A stretch of 29,310 nucleotides of DNA from a bacterium (GCA_020849855.1 JADZFO010000008.1:1-29310), one strand, 5' to 3'; counted from the first letter of the stretch, positions 14,486-22,874 are shown. Notes: generated by a model from the sequence alone, not told the origin. A program made the numbers and translations.

Positions 14486-15748
14486 CTACACCTTCTTATA
14501 TATCACAACAGCGTTGTGACCGCCGAAGCCGAAGGTGTTGTTCATCGCATACTCGCCGTCAAAAGGCTGCGCCCGGTTGGGCACATAGTTCAGGTCGCAC
14601 TCCGGATCGGCCTCTTCCTGGTTGATCGTCGGCGGCACCTCGCCGCGCTGGAAGGCGCTGATGCAGGCCACGCTTTCAATCGCCGCCGCGGCGCCCAGCA
14701 TGTGGCCATGCATGGACTTGGTGCTGGAGACCTTCAGCTTATAGGCGTGCTCGCCAAAGACGGTCTTGATCGCCTGGGTCTCGGCCTTGTCTCCCAGCGG
14801 CGTGGAGGTTCCATGCGCGTTGATATAGCCAATCTGCCCGGCGCTGATACCGGCATCCGCCAGGGCCCTGCGCATAGCGCTGACCGCACCGCGGCCGTCC
14901 GGCGGCGGCGCTGTAAAGTGGTGCGCATCGCTGGTGGCGGCATAGCCCACCACCTCGGCCAGGATCTTCGCGCCGCGGGCCTGCGCGTGTTCCCAGTCTT
15001 CCAGCACCAGCACTGCGCTGCCCTCCCCCATCACAAAGCCGGAGCGGCGGGCGTCGAAGGGCCGGCTGCCCTTCTCCGGCGTATCGTTGAAGTCAAAGGT
15101 CACCGCCTGCATGGTCGAGAAACCGCCGATGCCGATCTCGTTACAGGAGGCCTCGGTGCCGCCGGCCAGCATCACCTTCATCCGGCCGGAACGGATCTCA
15201 CGCATTGCCTCGCCGATCCCGTGGCCGGATGAAGCGCAGGCGGATACCACGCAAAAGCTCGGCCCGCGCGCGCCGGTCTCGATCGAGACCACGCCGCCGG
15301 GCATGTTGCCAATGGCGTTGACGATGAAAAAGGGCGAGAGCTTCATCGCGCCCAGTTCCTTGGCGCGGTAGAGCTGCTCATGAAAGGTGTCGAGGCCGCC
15401 GATGCCGGAGCAGATATACACGCCCGTGTCGTCGGCCAGCTCCTCACTGATGCTCAACCCGCTCTGTTCCAGGGCCTGGCGCGTGGCGGTGACGGCATAG
15501 CGCGTCACGCGCTCGAAGCGGCGGGCGTCCTTGGGGTTCTTGAAATAAACAGAGGCGTCATAGTCCGGCGGGCGGGCGGCGATCTGGCATGGCAGCGCGC
15601 TGGCGTCCCAGGCCGTGATCTTCGTCACCGCGCTGCGGCCGGCGAAGATGCCCTCGGTGAAGGCATCCAGGCCGACTCCATAGCCGCTGACCACACCCAT
15701 ACCGGTCACCGCCACGCGGCGGCTGCCGTCTTCACGCAGCATGCTCAT
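14486..15748 (-). CDS. fabF: Beta-ketoacyl-ACP synthase II
   Basis: Condenses acyl-ACP with malonyl-ACP during fatty-acid elongation. The 420-aa protein has the nucleophile Cys171 in VVSACASSGHGIG, the first catalytic His in NAHGTSTPLGD (about 311) and the Lys/His block STKSMHGHMLGAAAAIE (about 342-350), and ends with the Gly-rich NNTFGFGGHNA. Thus all active-site residues are present. I placed the start at ATG 15748, which has GAGG six bases upstream, rather than at an in-frame start overlapping fabG (15784). It is the last gene of the plsX-fabH-fabD-fabG-fabF operon and follows fabG by 13 bp. The acpP gene normally found between fabG and fabF is missing. Confidence 0.96.
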   Translation of the reverse strand: MSMLREDGSRRVAVTGMGVVSGYGVGLDAFTEGIFAGRSAVTKITAWDASALPCQIAARPPDYDASVYFKNPKDARRFERVTRYAVTATRQALEQSGLSISEELADDTGVYICSGIGGLDTFHEQLYRAKELGAMKLSPFFIVNAIGNMPGGVVSIETGARGPSFCVVSACASSGHGIGEAMREIRSGRMKVMLAGGTEASCNEIGIGGFSTMQAVTFDFNDTPEKGSRPFDARRSGFVMGEGSAVLVLEDWEHAQARGAKILAEVVGYAATSDAHHFTAPPPDGRGAVSAMRRALADAGISAGQIGYINAHGTSTPLGDKAETQAIKTVFGEHAYKLKVSSTKSMHGHMLGAAAAIESVACISAFQRGEVPPTINQEEADPECDLNYVPNRAQPFDGEYAMNNTFGFGGHNAVVIYKKV

Positions 15749-15761
15749 CGCTTTCCTCTCC

Positions 15762-16538
15762 CTAGCACAGATAACCGCCGCCATTCACGTGCAGCATGGC
15801 TCCGGAAATGTATGACGCCGCCGGGCTGCACAGGAAGTGCACCACGCTGGCGATCTCAGCAGGCTGGCCCAGGCGCTTCAGCGGGATCTGGCCAATCCAC
15901 TGCTGTTTGAGTTCATCCTTGACCCCTTCGGTCATCGCGGTCTCGATGATGCCCGGGATCACGCAGTTGACGCGGATATTCTTGCCGCCGTACTCCAGGG
16001 CCAGGCTGCGGGTCAGGCCCACCACCCCGGCCTTGGCGGCGCTGTAGTTAACCTGCCCCGCGCTGCCGGCGAAGGCCGCCACCGAGGCAATGTTCACAAT
16101 GCTTCCGCCCTGCTGGCGCATCAGGCTCAGGGCGCTGCGGCAGCAGTAGAAGACGCCGTCCAGGTTGACCTGCATGACCTCGTCCCACTGGCTGTCGCTC
16201 ATCCGCAGCGCCAGGCCGTCGCTGCGCTTGCCCGCGTTGTTGACCAGGATGTCCAGGCGCCCATGCTGCTCGCGCAGCTGCTCAAAGGCGCTGTTGATCT
16301 CGGCCGAGCTGGCCACATCAAAGCGCAGCAGCTCCGCCGCGCCGCCGTCCTGCCGGATTTCGGCCAGCAGTGCCAGGGCGGCCTCGTCCTCCTGGCGGCA
16401 GTTCAGCAGTACATGCGCCCCGGCCAGCGCGAGCTGGCGGGCGCAGGCCGCACCGATACCGCGGGTGGCCCCGGTAACCAGCGCGATCTTTCCGCTGAGG
16501 TCCATCAGGGCCGCAGGGGCAAGGTGTCCGTCTGTCAC
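15762..16538 (-). CDS. fabG: 3-oxoacyl-ACP reductase
   Basis: NADPH-dependent reduction of 3-ketoacyl-ACP, second step of each elongation cycle. The 258-aa short-chain dehydrogenase has TGATRGIG (residues 22-29), NNAG (about 100) and the catalytic Ser152, Tyr165 and Lys169 in IAS...NYSAAK. The C-terminal PGIIETAMTEGV and HVNGGGYL are family-typical. The start is GTG 16538, which overlaps the fabD stop as GTGA and has GGGAGG seven bases upstream. An ATG at 16505 would trim the first 11 residues but has no ribosome site. Confidence 0.94.
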   Translation of the reverse strand: MTDGHLAPAALMDLSGKIALVTGATRGIGAACARQLALAGAHVLLNCRQEDEAALALLAEIRQDGGAAELLRFDVASSAEINSAFEQLREQHGRLDILVNNAGKRSDGLALRMSDSQWDEVMQVNLDGVFYCCRSALSLMRQQGGSIVNIASVAAFAGSAGQVNYSAAKAGVVGLTRSLALEYGGKNIRVNCVIPGIIETAMTEGVKDELKQQWIGQIPLKRLGQPAEIASVVHFLCSPAASYISGAMLHVNGGGYLC

Positions 16539-17536
16539 TGCCCGGCCTCCCGGGCCGGGCTGGCCAGGAACTCCCGGACTTCATCCAACTGGCTGAGCTT
16601 GTCCAGGTTCATACCCTTTACCGCAGTATATTCGCCGCTGGCAAGTATACGCGGCAGCAGGCCCCGCAGAACCTTGCCGGGGCCGATCTCCAGGATATGC
16701 GTCACGCCTTCGGCCGCCATGTACTGCACGGTCTCGGTCCAGCGCACAGAGTTGAAGATCTGCGCGTGCAGCAGCAGGGGATACTGCGCCGGGTCGCCCG
16801 GATAGGGCTGGGCGGTCAGGTTAGCCAGCACCGGCGTCGCCGCCGGGCGCCAGGCCCAGGCCTCCAGGCTCGGGCGCAGCCCGTCCGCCGCCGGCACCAT
16901 CAGGCTGCAGTGGAAGGGCGCGCTGACCGGCAGCTCCACCACGCGCTTGGCCCCCGCCGCGCTGTACTTCGGCGTGGCCGCGCGCACCGCTTCCGCCGCG
17001 CCGCTGACCACGATCTGGCCCGGGTGGTTGTAGTTGGCGATCTCCAGGGCCAGGTTCAGCTCGCTGGCCACCTCGCGGTTGATCTGCCCGATCTCCTCCG
17101 CGCCTAGCTCCAGCACGGCGGCCATCGCCCCCGTCCCGACCGGCACGGCCTGTTGCATCAGGCTGCCGCGCCGGCGCACGGTCTCAACCGCGTCGCCGAA
17201 ATCCAGCGCGCCGCTGACCACCAGTGCCGTGTACTCGCCCAGGCTGTGCCCGGCGAGGCAGGCCACGGCTGAGCCCGGCGCTGCGGCCCGGATGCCCAGC
17301 TCGTCGGCCACGGCGCTGTAGACCGCGTAGCTCACGCTCAGGATCGCCGGCTGGGTATTGGCCGTCAGCTTCAGCGCCTCTTCAGGGCCTTCAAAACAGA
17401 TGCTGCTGAGGCTTTCGCCAAGGCGCGCATCGGCCTGCTCAAAGACTGCCCGCGCGGCGGGATAGTGCTCATACCAGTCGGCGCCCATGCCCACGTACTG
17501 GCTGCCCTGGCCCGGAAAGACGAGCGCCAGTTTCAT
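16535..17536 (-). CDS. fabD: Malonyl-CoA:ACP transacylase
   Basis: Loads malonyl groups onto ACP. The 333-aa protein starts LALVFPGQGSQYVGMG, has the nucleophile Ser98 in GHSLGEY, the catalytic His209 in PVSAPFHCSLM, and the Gln-Gly oxyanion loop in the N-terminal PGQGSQ. Its start codon overlaps the fabH stop (ATGA) and its stop overlaps the fabG start (GTGA), so fabH-fabD-fabG are translationally coupled. Length and all motifs are normal. Confidence 0.96.
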   Translation of the reverse strand: MKLALVFPGQGSQYVGMGADWYEHYPAARAVFEQADARLGESLSSICFEGPEEALKLTANTQPAILSVSYAVYSAVADELGIRAAAPGSAVACLAGHSLGEYTALVVSGALDFGDAVETVRRRGSLMQQAVPVGTGAMAAVLELGAEEIGQINREVASELNLALEIANYNHPGQIVVSGAAEAVRAATPKYSAAGAKRVVELPVSAPFHCSLMVPAADGLRPSLEAWAWRPAATPVLANLTAQPYPGDPAQYPLLLHAQIFNSVRWTETVQYMAAEGVTHILEIGPGKVLRGLLPRILASGEYTAVKGMNLDKLSQLDEVREFLASPAREAGQ

Positions 17537-18657
17537 CGCTGCACCTCAACCGGAGCCGCCGGTGCTCCCGCGGCAGCCTCTTCGTTATCTGATATATCAC
17601 GCTTTGCTATATCACCCGGTGCAGGGGCCAGGCCCGCCGGCACGCCCCACTTCAGGAAGGCGCTGCCCCAGGTGAGGCCCGCGCCGAAGGTGAACAGCAC
17701 CAGGTTCTGCCCGGCGCTCAGCCGTCCATCGCAGACCAGCTCGTCCAGGCACAGCGGGATGGTGGCGCTGGTGGTGTTGCCATAGCGCTGGATGTTCACA
17801 TAGAAGCGCTCGGCGGGCAGCTTCATCCGCTCCCGCACGCTGTCGATGATGCGCACATTGGCCTGGTGGGCGATGAACCAGTCCACGCTTTCCGGCGCGA
17901 CGCCCTGCTTCTTCAGCACGCCGTCCACCACCTCGTCCATGCGGCGGACCGCGTTCTTGTAGACGTCCTGGCCCTGCATCTTCACATAGTGCCCGTGCCG
18001 CTGCACGGAGCTGAAGGTAGGCGGGCTGGAGGAGCCGCCGCAGGGCTGGTAAAGGATCTCCGCCAGCGAGCCGTCAGAGCCCAGATAAAACTCGCCAATG
18101 CCATAGCCCTCGCCGTTCTGCTCCGGCTCAACCGCCTCCAGCACCAGGGCCGCGGCGGCATCGCCGAAAAGCACGCAGCTGGCGCGGTCGGTAAAGTCCA
18201 GGATCGCGCTCATCTTCTCGGCGCCCACCAGCAGGGCCCGGCGGGCCTGGCCGCTGCGCAGCAGCGCCGTGACCGTCGAAAGGCTGTAGATAAAGCCGCT
18301 GCAGGCGGCGTTGATATCAAAGCTCCAGCCCCGAGTATTGCCCAGCTTGCCCTGCAGCCAGTTGGCGGTGGAAGGGAAAACGGTGTCGCCGGTGACTGTG
18401 GCCACCACGATCAGGTCGATATCCTCAGGGCCGAGGCCGGCGCGCTCGAGGGCCTGGCGCGCGGCATGCAGTGACATATCGCTGACACTCTCGCCCGGCG
18501 CGGCCAGATGCCGCTCCTTGATCCCCGTGCGCTCAGTGATCCACTGGTCAGAGGTGTCAAGGAAGCTCTCGAACTCATGGTTGAGGAAGACGCGCTCGGG
18601 CACATAGCGCCCGGTACTGCGCACCACCACATCCATCATTTGACGCTGTGGGCCCAT
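17533..18657 (-). CDS. fabH: Beta-ketoacyl-ACP synthase III
   Basis: Starts fatty-acid synthesis by condensing acyl-CoA with malonyl-ACP. The 374-aa protein has the full Cys-His-Asn triad: Cys119 in NAACSGF, His264 in IAHQAN and Asn294 in YGNTTSATIP. The catalytic domain ends near residue 330 (GAGLTWGSAFLKWG). About 40 extra residues follow (Ala/Pro-rich, with an acidic DISDNEEAAAG segment), which typical FabH proteins of about 320 aa lack. AAGGA lies six bases before ATG 18657. It follows plsX by 36 bp and overlaps fabD. Confidence 0.95.
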   Translation of the reverse strand: MGPQRQMMDVVVRSTGRYVPERVFLNHEFESFLDTSDQWITERTGIKERHLAAPGESVSDMSLHAARQALERAGLGPEDIDLIVVATVTGDTVFPSTANWLQGKLGNTRGWSFDINAACSGFIYSLSTVTALLRSGQARRALLVGAEKMSAILDFTDRASCVLFGDAAAALVLEAVEPEQNGEGYGIGEFYLGSDGSLAEILYQPCGGSSSPPTFSSVQRHGHYVKMQGQDVYKNAVRRMDEVVDGVLKKQGVAPESVDWFIAHQANVRIIDSVRERMKLPAERFYVNIQRYGNTTSATIPLCLDELVCDGRLSAGQNLVLFTFGAGLTWGSAFLKWGVPAGLAPAPGDIAKRDISDNEEAAAGAPAAPVEVQR

Positions 18658-18693
18658 TTGGTGTCCTTCGCGGCGCGGGCGCCGCTTAGCCTT

Positions 18694-19767
18694 CTACCCG
18701 CCGGCGGCGGCCGCTGGCTTATTTAGTTTCTCGTGCGAAGCAACATACTGCGCCACCTGGCCGGCGATGTCGCTGGTGGCCAGGCTGTAGGCCAGGCCCA
18801 GCGCGTTCTTGATCGCGACCGCCGGGGAGCGGCCGTGGCAGATCACCACATTGCCGTTGAGGCCCAGAAGCGGCGCGCCGCCGAACTGGGTATAGTCCAG
18901 GCGCCGGCGCACGCCGTTCCAGACATTGCGCTGCAGCATCCGGGCAGCCAGCCCGGCCAGGGGATTGCGGCGCATTTCCTCGCGGATGATGCTCAGCATC
19001 AGGTCCGCGGCGCCCTCGGCGAACTTCAGGATCACGTTGCCGATGAAGCCGTCGCAGACCATCACATCGGCCACGCCTTCCAGCATGCTGTGGCCCTCGA
19101 TATAGCCGATGAAGTTGAGGTCCTTGTCCGCCGCAATCAGCTCGTAGGCTTCCTTCAGCAGGGGCGTGCCCTTGTAGTCCTCGCTGCCGTTGCTCAGCAG
19201 TCCGACCTTCGGCCGCTCAATGCCCTTGATGTTCTTCACATACAGGTGCGCCAGGACCGCGAACTGGTAGAGGTGCACGGCCCGGCATTCCACATTGCTG
19301 CCGCCGTCCACATAGAACAGCTCGCCCAGCTTGGTCGGCATCGGGGTGCCGATCGGCGCGCGGTCGATGCCCGTCACGCGCCCCAGGGTCATCATCGCCG
19401 CGATCATCACCAGGCCCGTCGAGCCGGGGCTGACCACCGCACTGCTGGGCGTCTGCCTTGCGCGCTCCATGGCCAGGCGCACCGAGCTCTGGCGGTAGTT
19501 GCGGTAAGCCTCCATTGGGCTGTCGAAGTGCTTGGGCAGCTCGTCCGGCGCTTCCAGCAGCTCCACCTCCACGCTGGCCCTTTCGGCCGCCGGCAGGAGC
19601 TCCTCGTCCATCAGGGTGCGCAGCTCATGGCTGGCTGACCCGACAAGGACCAGATTGAAGGGCTCGCGGCCGCCCTGCCTGACGGCAAGCAGCGCCCCGC
19701 GCAGCATCTCCGCCGCGCCGAGATCCGCCCCCATTATGTCCAGGATCAGGGTTGGCCGCTGCGCCAT
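18694..19767 (-). CDS. plsX: Phosphate acyltransferase PlsX
   Basis: Converts acyl-ACP to acyl-phosphate for phosphatidic-acid synthesis, linking the fab genes to phospholipid synthesis. The 357-aa protein begins LILDIMGADLGAAEMLRGA (the family's DxMGGD block in variant form) and has SPGSTGLVMIAAMMTLG, LGELFYVDGGSNVECR, VGLLSNGSEDYKGTPLLKEAY, DVMVCDGFIGNVILKFAEG and GAPLLGLNGNVVICHGRS, all diagnostic of PlsX. ATG 19767 is chosen over an in-frame upstream start (19854) because the fold begins there and TATAAT ends seven bases upstream. It opens the fatty-acid operon. rpmF, a common upstream neighbour, is absent; a divergent CAP protein gene is there instead. Confidence 0.95.
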   Translation of the reverse strand: MAQRPTLILDIMGADLGAAEMLRGALLAVRQGGREPFNLVLVGSASHELRTLMDEELLPAAERASVEVELLEAPDELPKHFDSPMEAYRNYRQSSVRLAMERARQTPSSAVVSPGSTGLVMIAAMMTLGRVTGIDRAPIGTPMPTKLGELFYVDGGSNVECRAVHLYQFAVLAHLYVKNIKGIERPKVGLLSNGSEDYKGTPLLKEAYELIAADKDLNFIGYIEGHSMLEGVADVMVCDGFIGNVILKFAEGAADLMLSIIREEMRRNPLAGLAARMLQRNVWNGVRRRLDYTQFGGAPLLGLNGNVVICHGRSPAVAIKNALGLAYSLATSDIAGQVAQYVASHEKLNKPAAAAGG

Positions 19768-19774
19768 CAATCTA

Positions 19775-19780
19775 ATTATA
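19775..19780 (-). promoter_or_regulatory. -10 box (TATAAT) of the leaderless fatty-acid operon
   Basis: Consensus TATAAT on the minus strand, seven bases from ATG 19767, with no Shine-Dalgarno. Transcription would begin on the plsX start codon. It lies back-to-back with the CATAAT of the CAP gene about 100 bp away. Confidence 0.6.
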
Positions 19781-19877
19781 GTTGCTAAGGCCAGGCCGCG
19801 CCGCCAGGCCTCCTGACAGCCAGGCAACAAAAGGCGCAGCGGCTGCGCCCTCAACAGCCCGGGCCGCTAGCGCGTCT

Positions 19878-19885
19878 GACATAAT
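19878..19885 (+). promoter_or_regulatory. Extended -10 candidate (TGA-CATAAT) for the CAP gene
   Basis: CATAAT (19880-19885) preceded by TG ends ten bases before ATG 19896, and there is no Shine-Dalgarno. A leader of about four bases is predicted. Confidence 0.4.
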
Positions 19886-19895
19886 CGGCATGCTG

Positions 19896-20966
19896 ATGTC
19901 CCCTCAGACCCGCAAATCCGGCCCCGGCGGCGCCTGCCTGCTTGTCCGCGGGCTCTGCGCGGCCCTGCTGCTGCTGGCCTTCATGCCTGAACCTGTCAGG
20001 GCGGCCGAGGTCTGGCGCGAGAGCTATTCCCGTGTCAGCGAGGTGGAGAAGATCTACGGCGGGCCGCAGGACGCCATCACGGTGGACCAGGCCCGCGACC
20101 TGCTGACGCGGCTGACCAATGAGACCCGCAAGCGCGCCGGCCTGAGCCAGCTCAAGTGGTCCGGCCCCGCGGAGCGCCTGGCCGGCGAGCACGCCCAGGA
20201 CATGGCCCTGCACCGCTATATCAACCACTACAGCCTGGACGGCTTCAAGTGCGAGCGGCGCTTCAATATGCTGGGCCATACCGACAACGTGATGGAGAAC
20301 ATCGCCTACTACGAGATCAACCTGCAGGTCTTCATCACGCCGCAGCTAGTGCGCCGTGTTTACCAGCACTGGCTGGACAGTGAAAGCCACCGCGCCAACA
20401 TCCTTGACCCCGCGCATACCCACATCGGCTGCGGGCTGTCGATTGAAGAAAAGGATGGCACCACCTACGCCGCGGCCGTCTGCGAGTTCGTCGCCGACTG
20501 GGGCGAGGCGCAGGAGCTGCCGCTGAGCGCGAGCACCGGCGAAACACTGGAGCTGGAAGGCCGGCTGGATGTGCAGCGGGCGCGCCTGCGTTATATCGGC
20601 CTTTCCTCCGAGGACCTGCCTTTCCAGCGAGACCGCGAGTACCAGAATACCCACGCCGGGGGCTACAGCCCGCCCGCCCCGGTGCTGGCCCTGCTGCCCA
20701 GGGCCGGCGTGCTGGCCGCCCTGCGCTCGGCCCCCAAGGGCGTCAAGTACGCCGGGCGCAGTGTGCGCTACGACCCAGACACTGGCGAATATAGCACGCT
20801 GATTAATATGCCAGAGCGTTGGCCACCAGGGGCTTACTACGTCACCGTCTGGGCCGACGCACCGGACAAGCCCGAGCTGGGCACCTTCTGCGTCAGCACC
20901 CAGGTGGTGCTGGTGGACGAAGAGAACAGCACAGTAACCACCAAGGGGATGAACGAAGCCCGTTGA
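19896..20966 (+). CDS. Exported CAP-domain (SCP/PR-1-like) protein
   Basis: A 356-aa secreted protein with a signal peptide (a basic start, then GLCAALLLLAFMPEPVRAA, cleavage near residue 38). The CAP domain (about 60-210) shows LTNETRKRAGLSQLKWS, ERLAGEHAQDMALHRYINHYS, ENIAYYE, HWLDSESHRANILDPAHTHIGCGLS; the His/Glu residues expected in the CAP cavity are present. The remaining 145 residues form a separate C-terminal part with possible Ig-like strands (GETLELEGRLDVQRARLRYIG, GAYYVTVWADAPDKPE). I prefer ATG 19896 because of its distance from the -10; ATG 19890 is two codons upstream in frame. Function of bacterial CAP proteins is mostly unknown. Confidence 0.85.
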   Translation: MSPQTRKSGPGGACLLVRGLCAALLLLAFMPEPVRAAEVWRESYSRVSEVEKIYGGPQDAITVDQARDLLTRLTNETRKRAGLSQLKWSGPAERLAGEHAQDMALHRYINHYSLDGFKCERRFNMLGHTDNVMENIAYYEINLQVFITPQLVRRVYQHWLDSESHRANILDPAHTHIGCGLSIEEKDGTTYAAAVCEFVADWGEAQELPLSASTGETLELEGRLDVQRARLRYIGLSSEDLPFQRDREYQNTHAGGYSPPAPVLALLPRAGVLAALRSAPKGVKYAGRSVRYDPDTGEYSTLINMPERWPPGAYYVTVWADAPDKPELGTFCVSTQVVLVDEENSTVTTKGMNEAR

Positions 20967-21019
20967 AGATCCAGGCCCGCTGATGGGCGATCCGCGCTGA
21001 TGAAGCAGGCTTAAGCAAG

Positions 21020-21041
21020 AGGGCGGGATTGCTCCCGCCCT
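21020..21041. terminator. Hairpin between the convergent CAP and anti-sigma genes
   Basis: GGGCGGG (21021-21027) pairs with CCCGCCC (21034-21040) around ATTGCT, extended by an A-T pair. On the minus strand it is followed by TCTTGCTT and on the plus strand by TGTCATCTGTTT, so it may serve both directions. Confidence 0.55.
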
Positions 21042-21114
21042 GTCATCTGTTTATCTGGTTTGCCTTCAGGCCTCTTTCCGCCGCAGGCTGTCCCAACCCT
21101 CGTCAGCGCTCAGG

Positions 21115-22050
21115 CTACCTGGCCTCTCCGCCCTCGGCCTTGTCGGCATGCTCGGGGTCGCCGATCTCGATCCGAACCTCGACGCGCTCCTCGCCGTCGG
21201 GGCCAGTGCCACGCTCAACCTTCACCCGCGCCGTCGAACCGGGCTTGTTGGCCGCCAGCCAGTCATTGACCGTGCGCTCAACTTCCTCGGCGGTGAAGCC
21301 GGGGCCAAAGGTGAAGAAGTGGCCATCAAGGTTCAGGCTGAGGCCCTCGCCGTCGCCGGGCATCGCGCCCTCGGCCGCGAACCAGGTCGCCGGCTGCTCG
21401 GTCGGCGCCGGCAGGCCGGGCACCTGGGCCAGGCGCTGCTTGATCGTCTCAAGCAGCTCCGCATCAGGGTTCATCACGGCCACCGACATGCTCAGCTTGC
21501 CGTTTTCGTTGCGGACCTGAATCGCCACCTTGTTGGTCAGCTCCTTGCCCTCAGCCTGCGCCCTGGCCTGGCTCTCCTTCTTGAACTCTTCCAGTACACG
21601 CTGAACTTCGGCAATGCGCGGATCCGCGTCACGCGGGTCGCCGCCCTCTCCCGGCGTACCAGCCTGCCCGAGGTCATAGCTCAGGACGAAACCGTCCTGG
21701 GAGGCGTAGCTCTTCTGCTGCGGGGGCAGCAGGGTGGCCAGGGCGAAAAGCCCGGCAAGCAGGGCCAGAGCGGCGGCGGCCTGGACATACCAGGGGCGTC
21801 CGCCGAGGATACGGCTGAAGAGAGTCATCTTGTCCTCCACATTACTTGCGCCCGCCCGGGCATAGGCCTGCTGCAGCGTAGCTTCGCGCACCGGGGCCGG
21901 CGGCTGGCTTGCGGCCAGCGCACTGAGCGCCTGGTTCTCGCGCAGGGACTGCTGCATCTCCGGCTTGCGCTTGAGCAGTTCCAGCTCGGCATCGCTGAGC
22001 TGTTCCACTCCCTCGCTGCGGTTGATAAGGATGTCGTCCTGGGCTGGCAT
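21115..22050 (-). CDS. Probable anti-sigma factor / membrane partner of the ECF sigma factor
   Basis: A 311-aa protein with a cytoplasmic N-terminus (about 1-85, with a helical ELSDAELELLKRKPEMQQSL-like region), one membrane helix (VQAAAALALLAGLFALATLL, about 86-105) and a long extracytoplasmic part. The outer part holds two similar-looking helix/strand units (LEEFKKESQARAQ...VAIQVRNENGKLSMSVAV and LDGHFFTFGPGFTAEEVERTVNDW). No zinc-binding HxxxCxxC (ZAS) motif is visible, unlike classic anti-sigma factors. ATG 22050 begins one base after the sigma-factor stop and has AGGAG seven bases upstream, so the two genes are tightly coupled. The anti-sigma role is inferred from gene order and topology; the family is not recognised. 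Confidence 0.7.
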   Translation of the reverse strand: MPAQDDILINRSEGVEQLSDAELELLKRKPEMQQSLRENQALSALAASQPPAPVREATLQQAYARAGASNVEDKMTLFSRILGGRPWYVQAAAALALLAGLFALATLLPPQQKSYASQDGFVLSYDLGQAGTPGEGGDPRDADPRIAEVQRVLEEFKKESQARAQAEGKELTNKVAIQVRNENGKLSMSVAVMNPDAELLETIKQRLAQVPGLPAPTEQPATWFAAEGAMPGDGEGLSLNLDGHFFTFGPGFTAEEVERTVNDWLAANKPGSTARVKVERGTGPDGEERVEVRIEIGDPEHADKAEGGEAR

Positions 22051-22051
22051 A

Positions 22052-22576
22052 TCAGTTCTCCTGGGATGCGGCAACAATGGCGGGGTCGATATTCAACAGG
22101 CTGCGCATGGCGGCCCGGGCCCTGAAGAGGCGCTGGCGCACCACATTGGCGCTAAGGCCCATTACCTGGCCCGTCTCCTCAATGCTCAGGCCGTCAAGGT
22201 AGAACAGGCCCAGCACCTCGCAGTGCTGTTGCGGCAGTCTGGCCATCGCGTCCGCCAGCTGCAGCGCGAGGGGATCCTCATGCTGCTGCTGCAGGGCGTG
22301 CTCATACCAGTAGCTGCTCTGCTGTTCATCCTCGCGGCGCTGCCGCTGATAGCGGTTCAGAAAGCCGCTGCGCACAATGCTCAGCAGCCAGCCTTTGAAG
22401 CGCTGCGGGTCCTTAAGCTGCCCGTGCCGTGTGAAGGCCCGCGCGAGCGACTCCTGCAGCAAGTCCTCGGCGTCCTCCCGCGAGCGGCACAGGCGGCAGC
22501 TGTAACGCCAGGCCGCTTCATAGGCCTCTTTGCTCAGCGCCCTTTCGAAACGCTCCCGCTGCATCTGTTCCTGCAT
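22052..22576 (-). CDS. ECF-type RNA polymerase sigma factor
   Basis: A 174-aa group IV sigma factor directing RNA polymerase to a stress or envelope regulon. Region 2 is YSCRLCRSREDAEDLLQESLARAF with the DAEDLLQE core-binding signature and RFKGWLLSIVRSGFLNRYQRQRR. Region 4 is LPQQHCEVLGLFYLDGLSIEETGQVMGLSANVVRQRLFRARAAM, a helix-turn-helix that binds -35 elements. Starts at ATG 22576, ATG 22564 and GTG 22603 are all possible; none has a strong ribosome site, and I choose 22576 for its position before the first helix. The downstream membrane protein is probably its anti-sigma factor. A repeat-filled spacer lies upstream. Confidence 0.92.
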   Translation of the reverse strand: MQEQMQRERFERALSKEAYEAAWRYSCRLCRSREDAEDLLQESLARAFTRHGQLKDPQRFKGWLLSIVRSGFLNRYQRQRREDEQQSSYWYEHALQQQHEDPLALQLADAMARLPQQHCEVLGLFYLDGLSIEETGQVMGLSANVVRQRLFRARAAMRSLLNIDPAIVAASQEN

Positions 22577-22629
22577 CCCGTCTGTGTGGACAGGTGTCAA
22601 CACGCAGATGTTACAGGGGAACGAAGAAT

Positions 22630-22659
22630 GGCTAAAGGCTAATGGCTAATGGCTAATGG
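22630..22659. repeat. GGCTAAT tandem heptamers
   Basis: GGCTAAA followed by three perfect GGCTAAT units and a partial GG. This is the reverse complement of the ATTAGCC array at 11123-11164, about 11.5 kb away. Confidence 0.85.
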
Positions 22660-22676
22660 AAAGACCGAAGGAAAAT

Positions 22677-22698
22677 GTAGTGGCGCACTGCGTGCGCC
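22677..22698. repeat. REP-like palindrome, copy 1
   Basis: GTAGT followed by GGCGCAC-TGC-GTGCGCC (arms 22682-22688 and 22692-22698). The GTAGTGGCGCAC head and palindrome are shared with the copies at 22875 and 22952. Confidence 0.6.
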
Positions 22699-22769
22699 TG
22701 GGAAGGCGCAAGGTGGAAGGCGGGAAGAACCGGAGCGCTTGCGTCCTCGCATGCATTTTCTTAGAGCGG

Positions 22770-22860
22770 GGCAACAGGCAACGGGCGTTAGGCAATGGGC
22801 AACAGGCAATGGTCAATGGGCATGAGGCAACGGGTGATAGGCAATAGACAACTGGCACGG
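22770..22860. repeat. Degenerate array of 13 heptads (GGCAATG-like)
   Basis: Thirteen consecutive 7-bp units in exact register: GGCAACA, GGCAACG, GGCGTTA, GGCAATG, GGCAACA, GGCAATG, GTCAATG, GGCATGA, GGCAACG, GGTGATA, GGCAATA, GACAACT, GGCACGG. Position 1 is G in every unit, position 2 is G in 11 and position 3 is C in 11, while the tail varies. Confidence 0.8.
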
Positions 22861-22874
22861 TGCTACCCATTTTC

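Noticed and set aside
22572-22600. TTGACA on the minus strand at the start of the ECF sigma gene as a -35 box
   Set aside because: The position 17 bp downstream reads GATGCA, not a -10, and it would lie at or inside the coding start.
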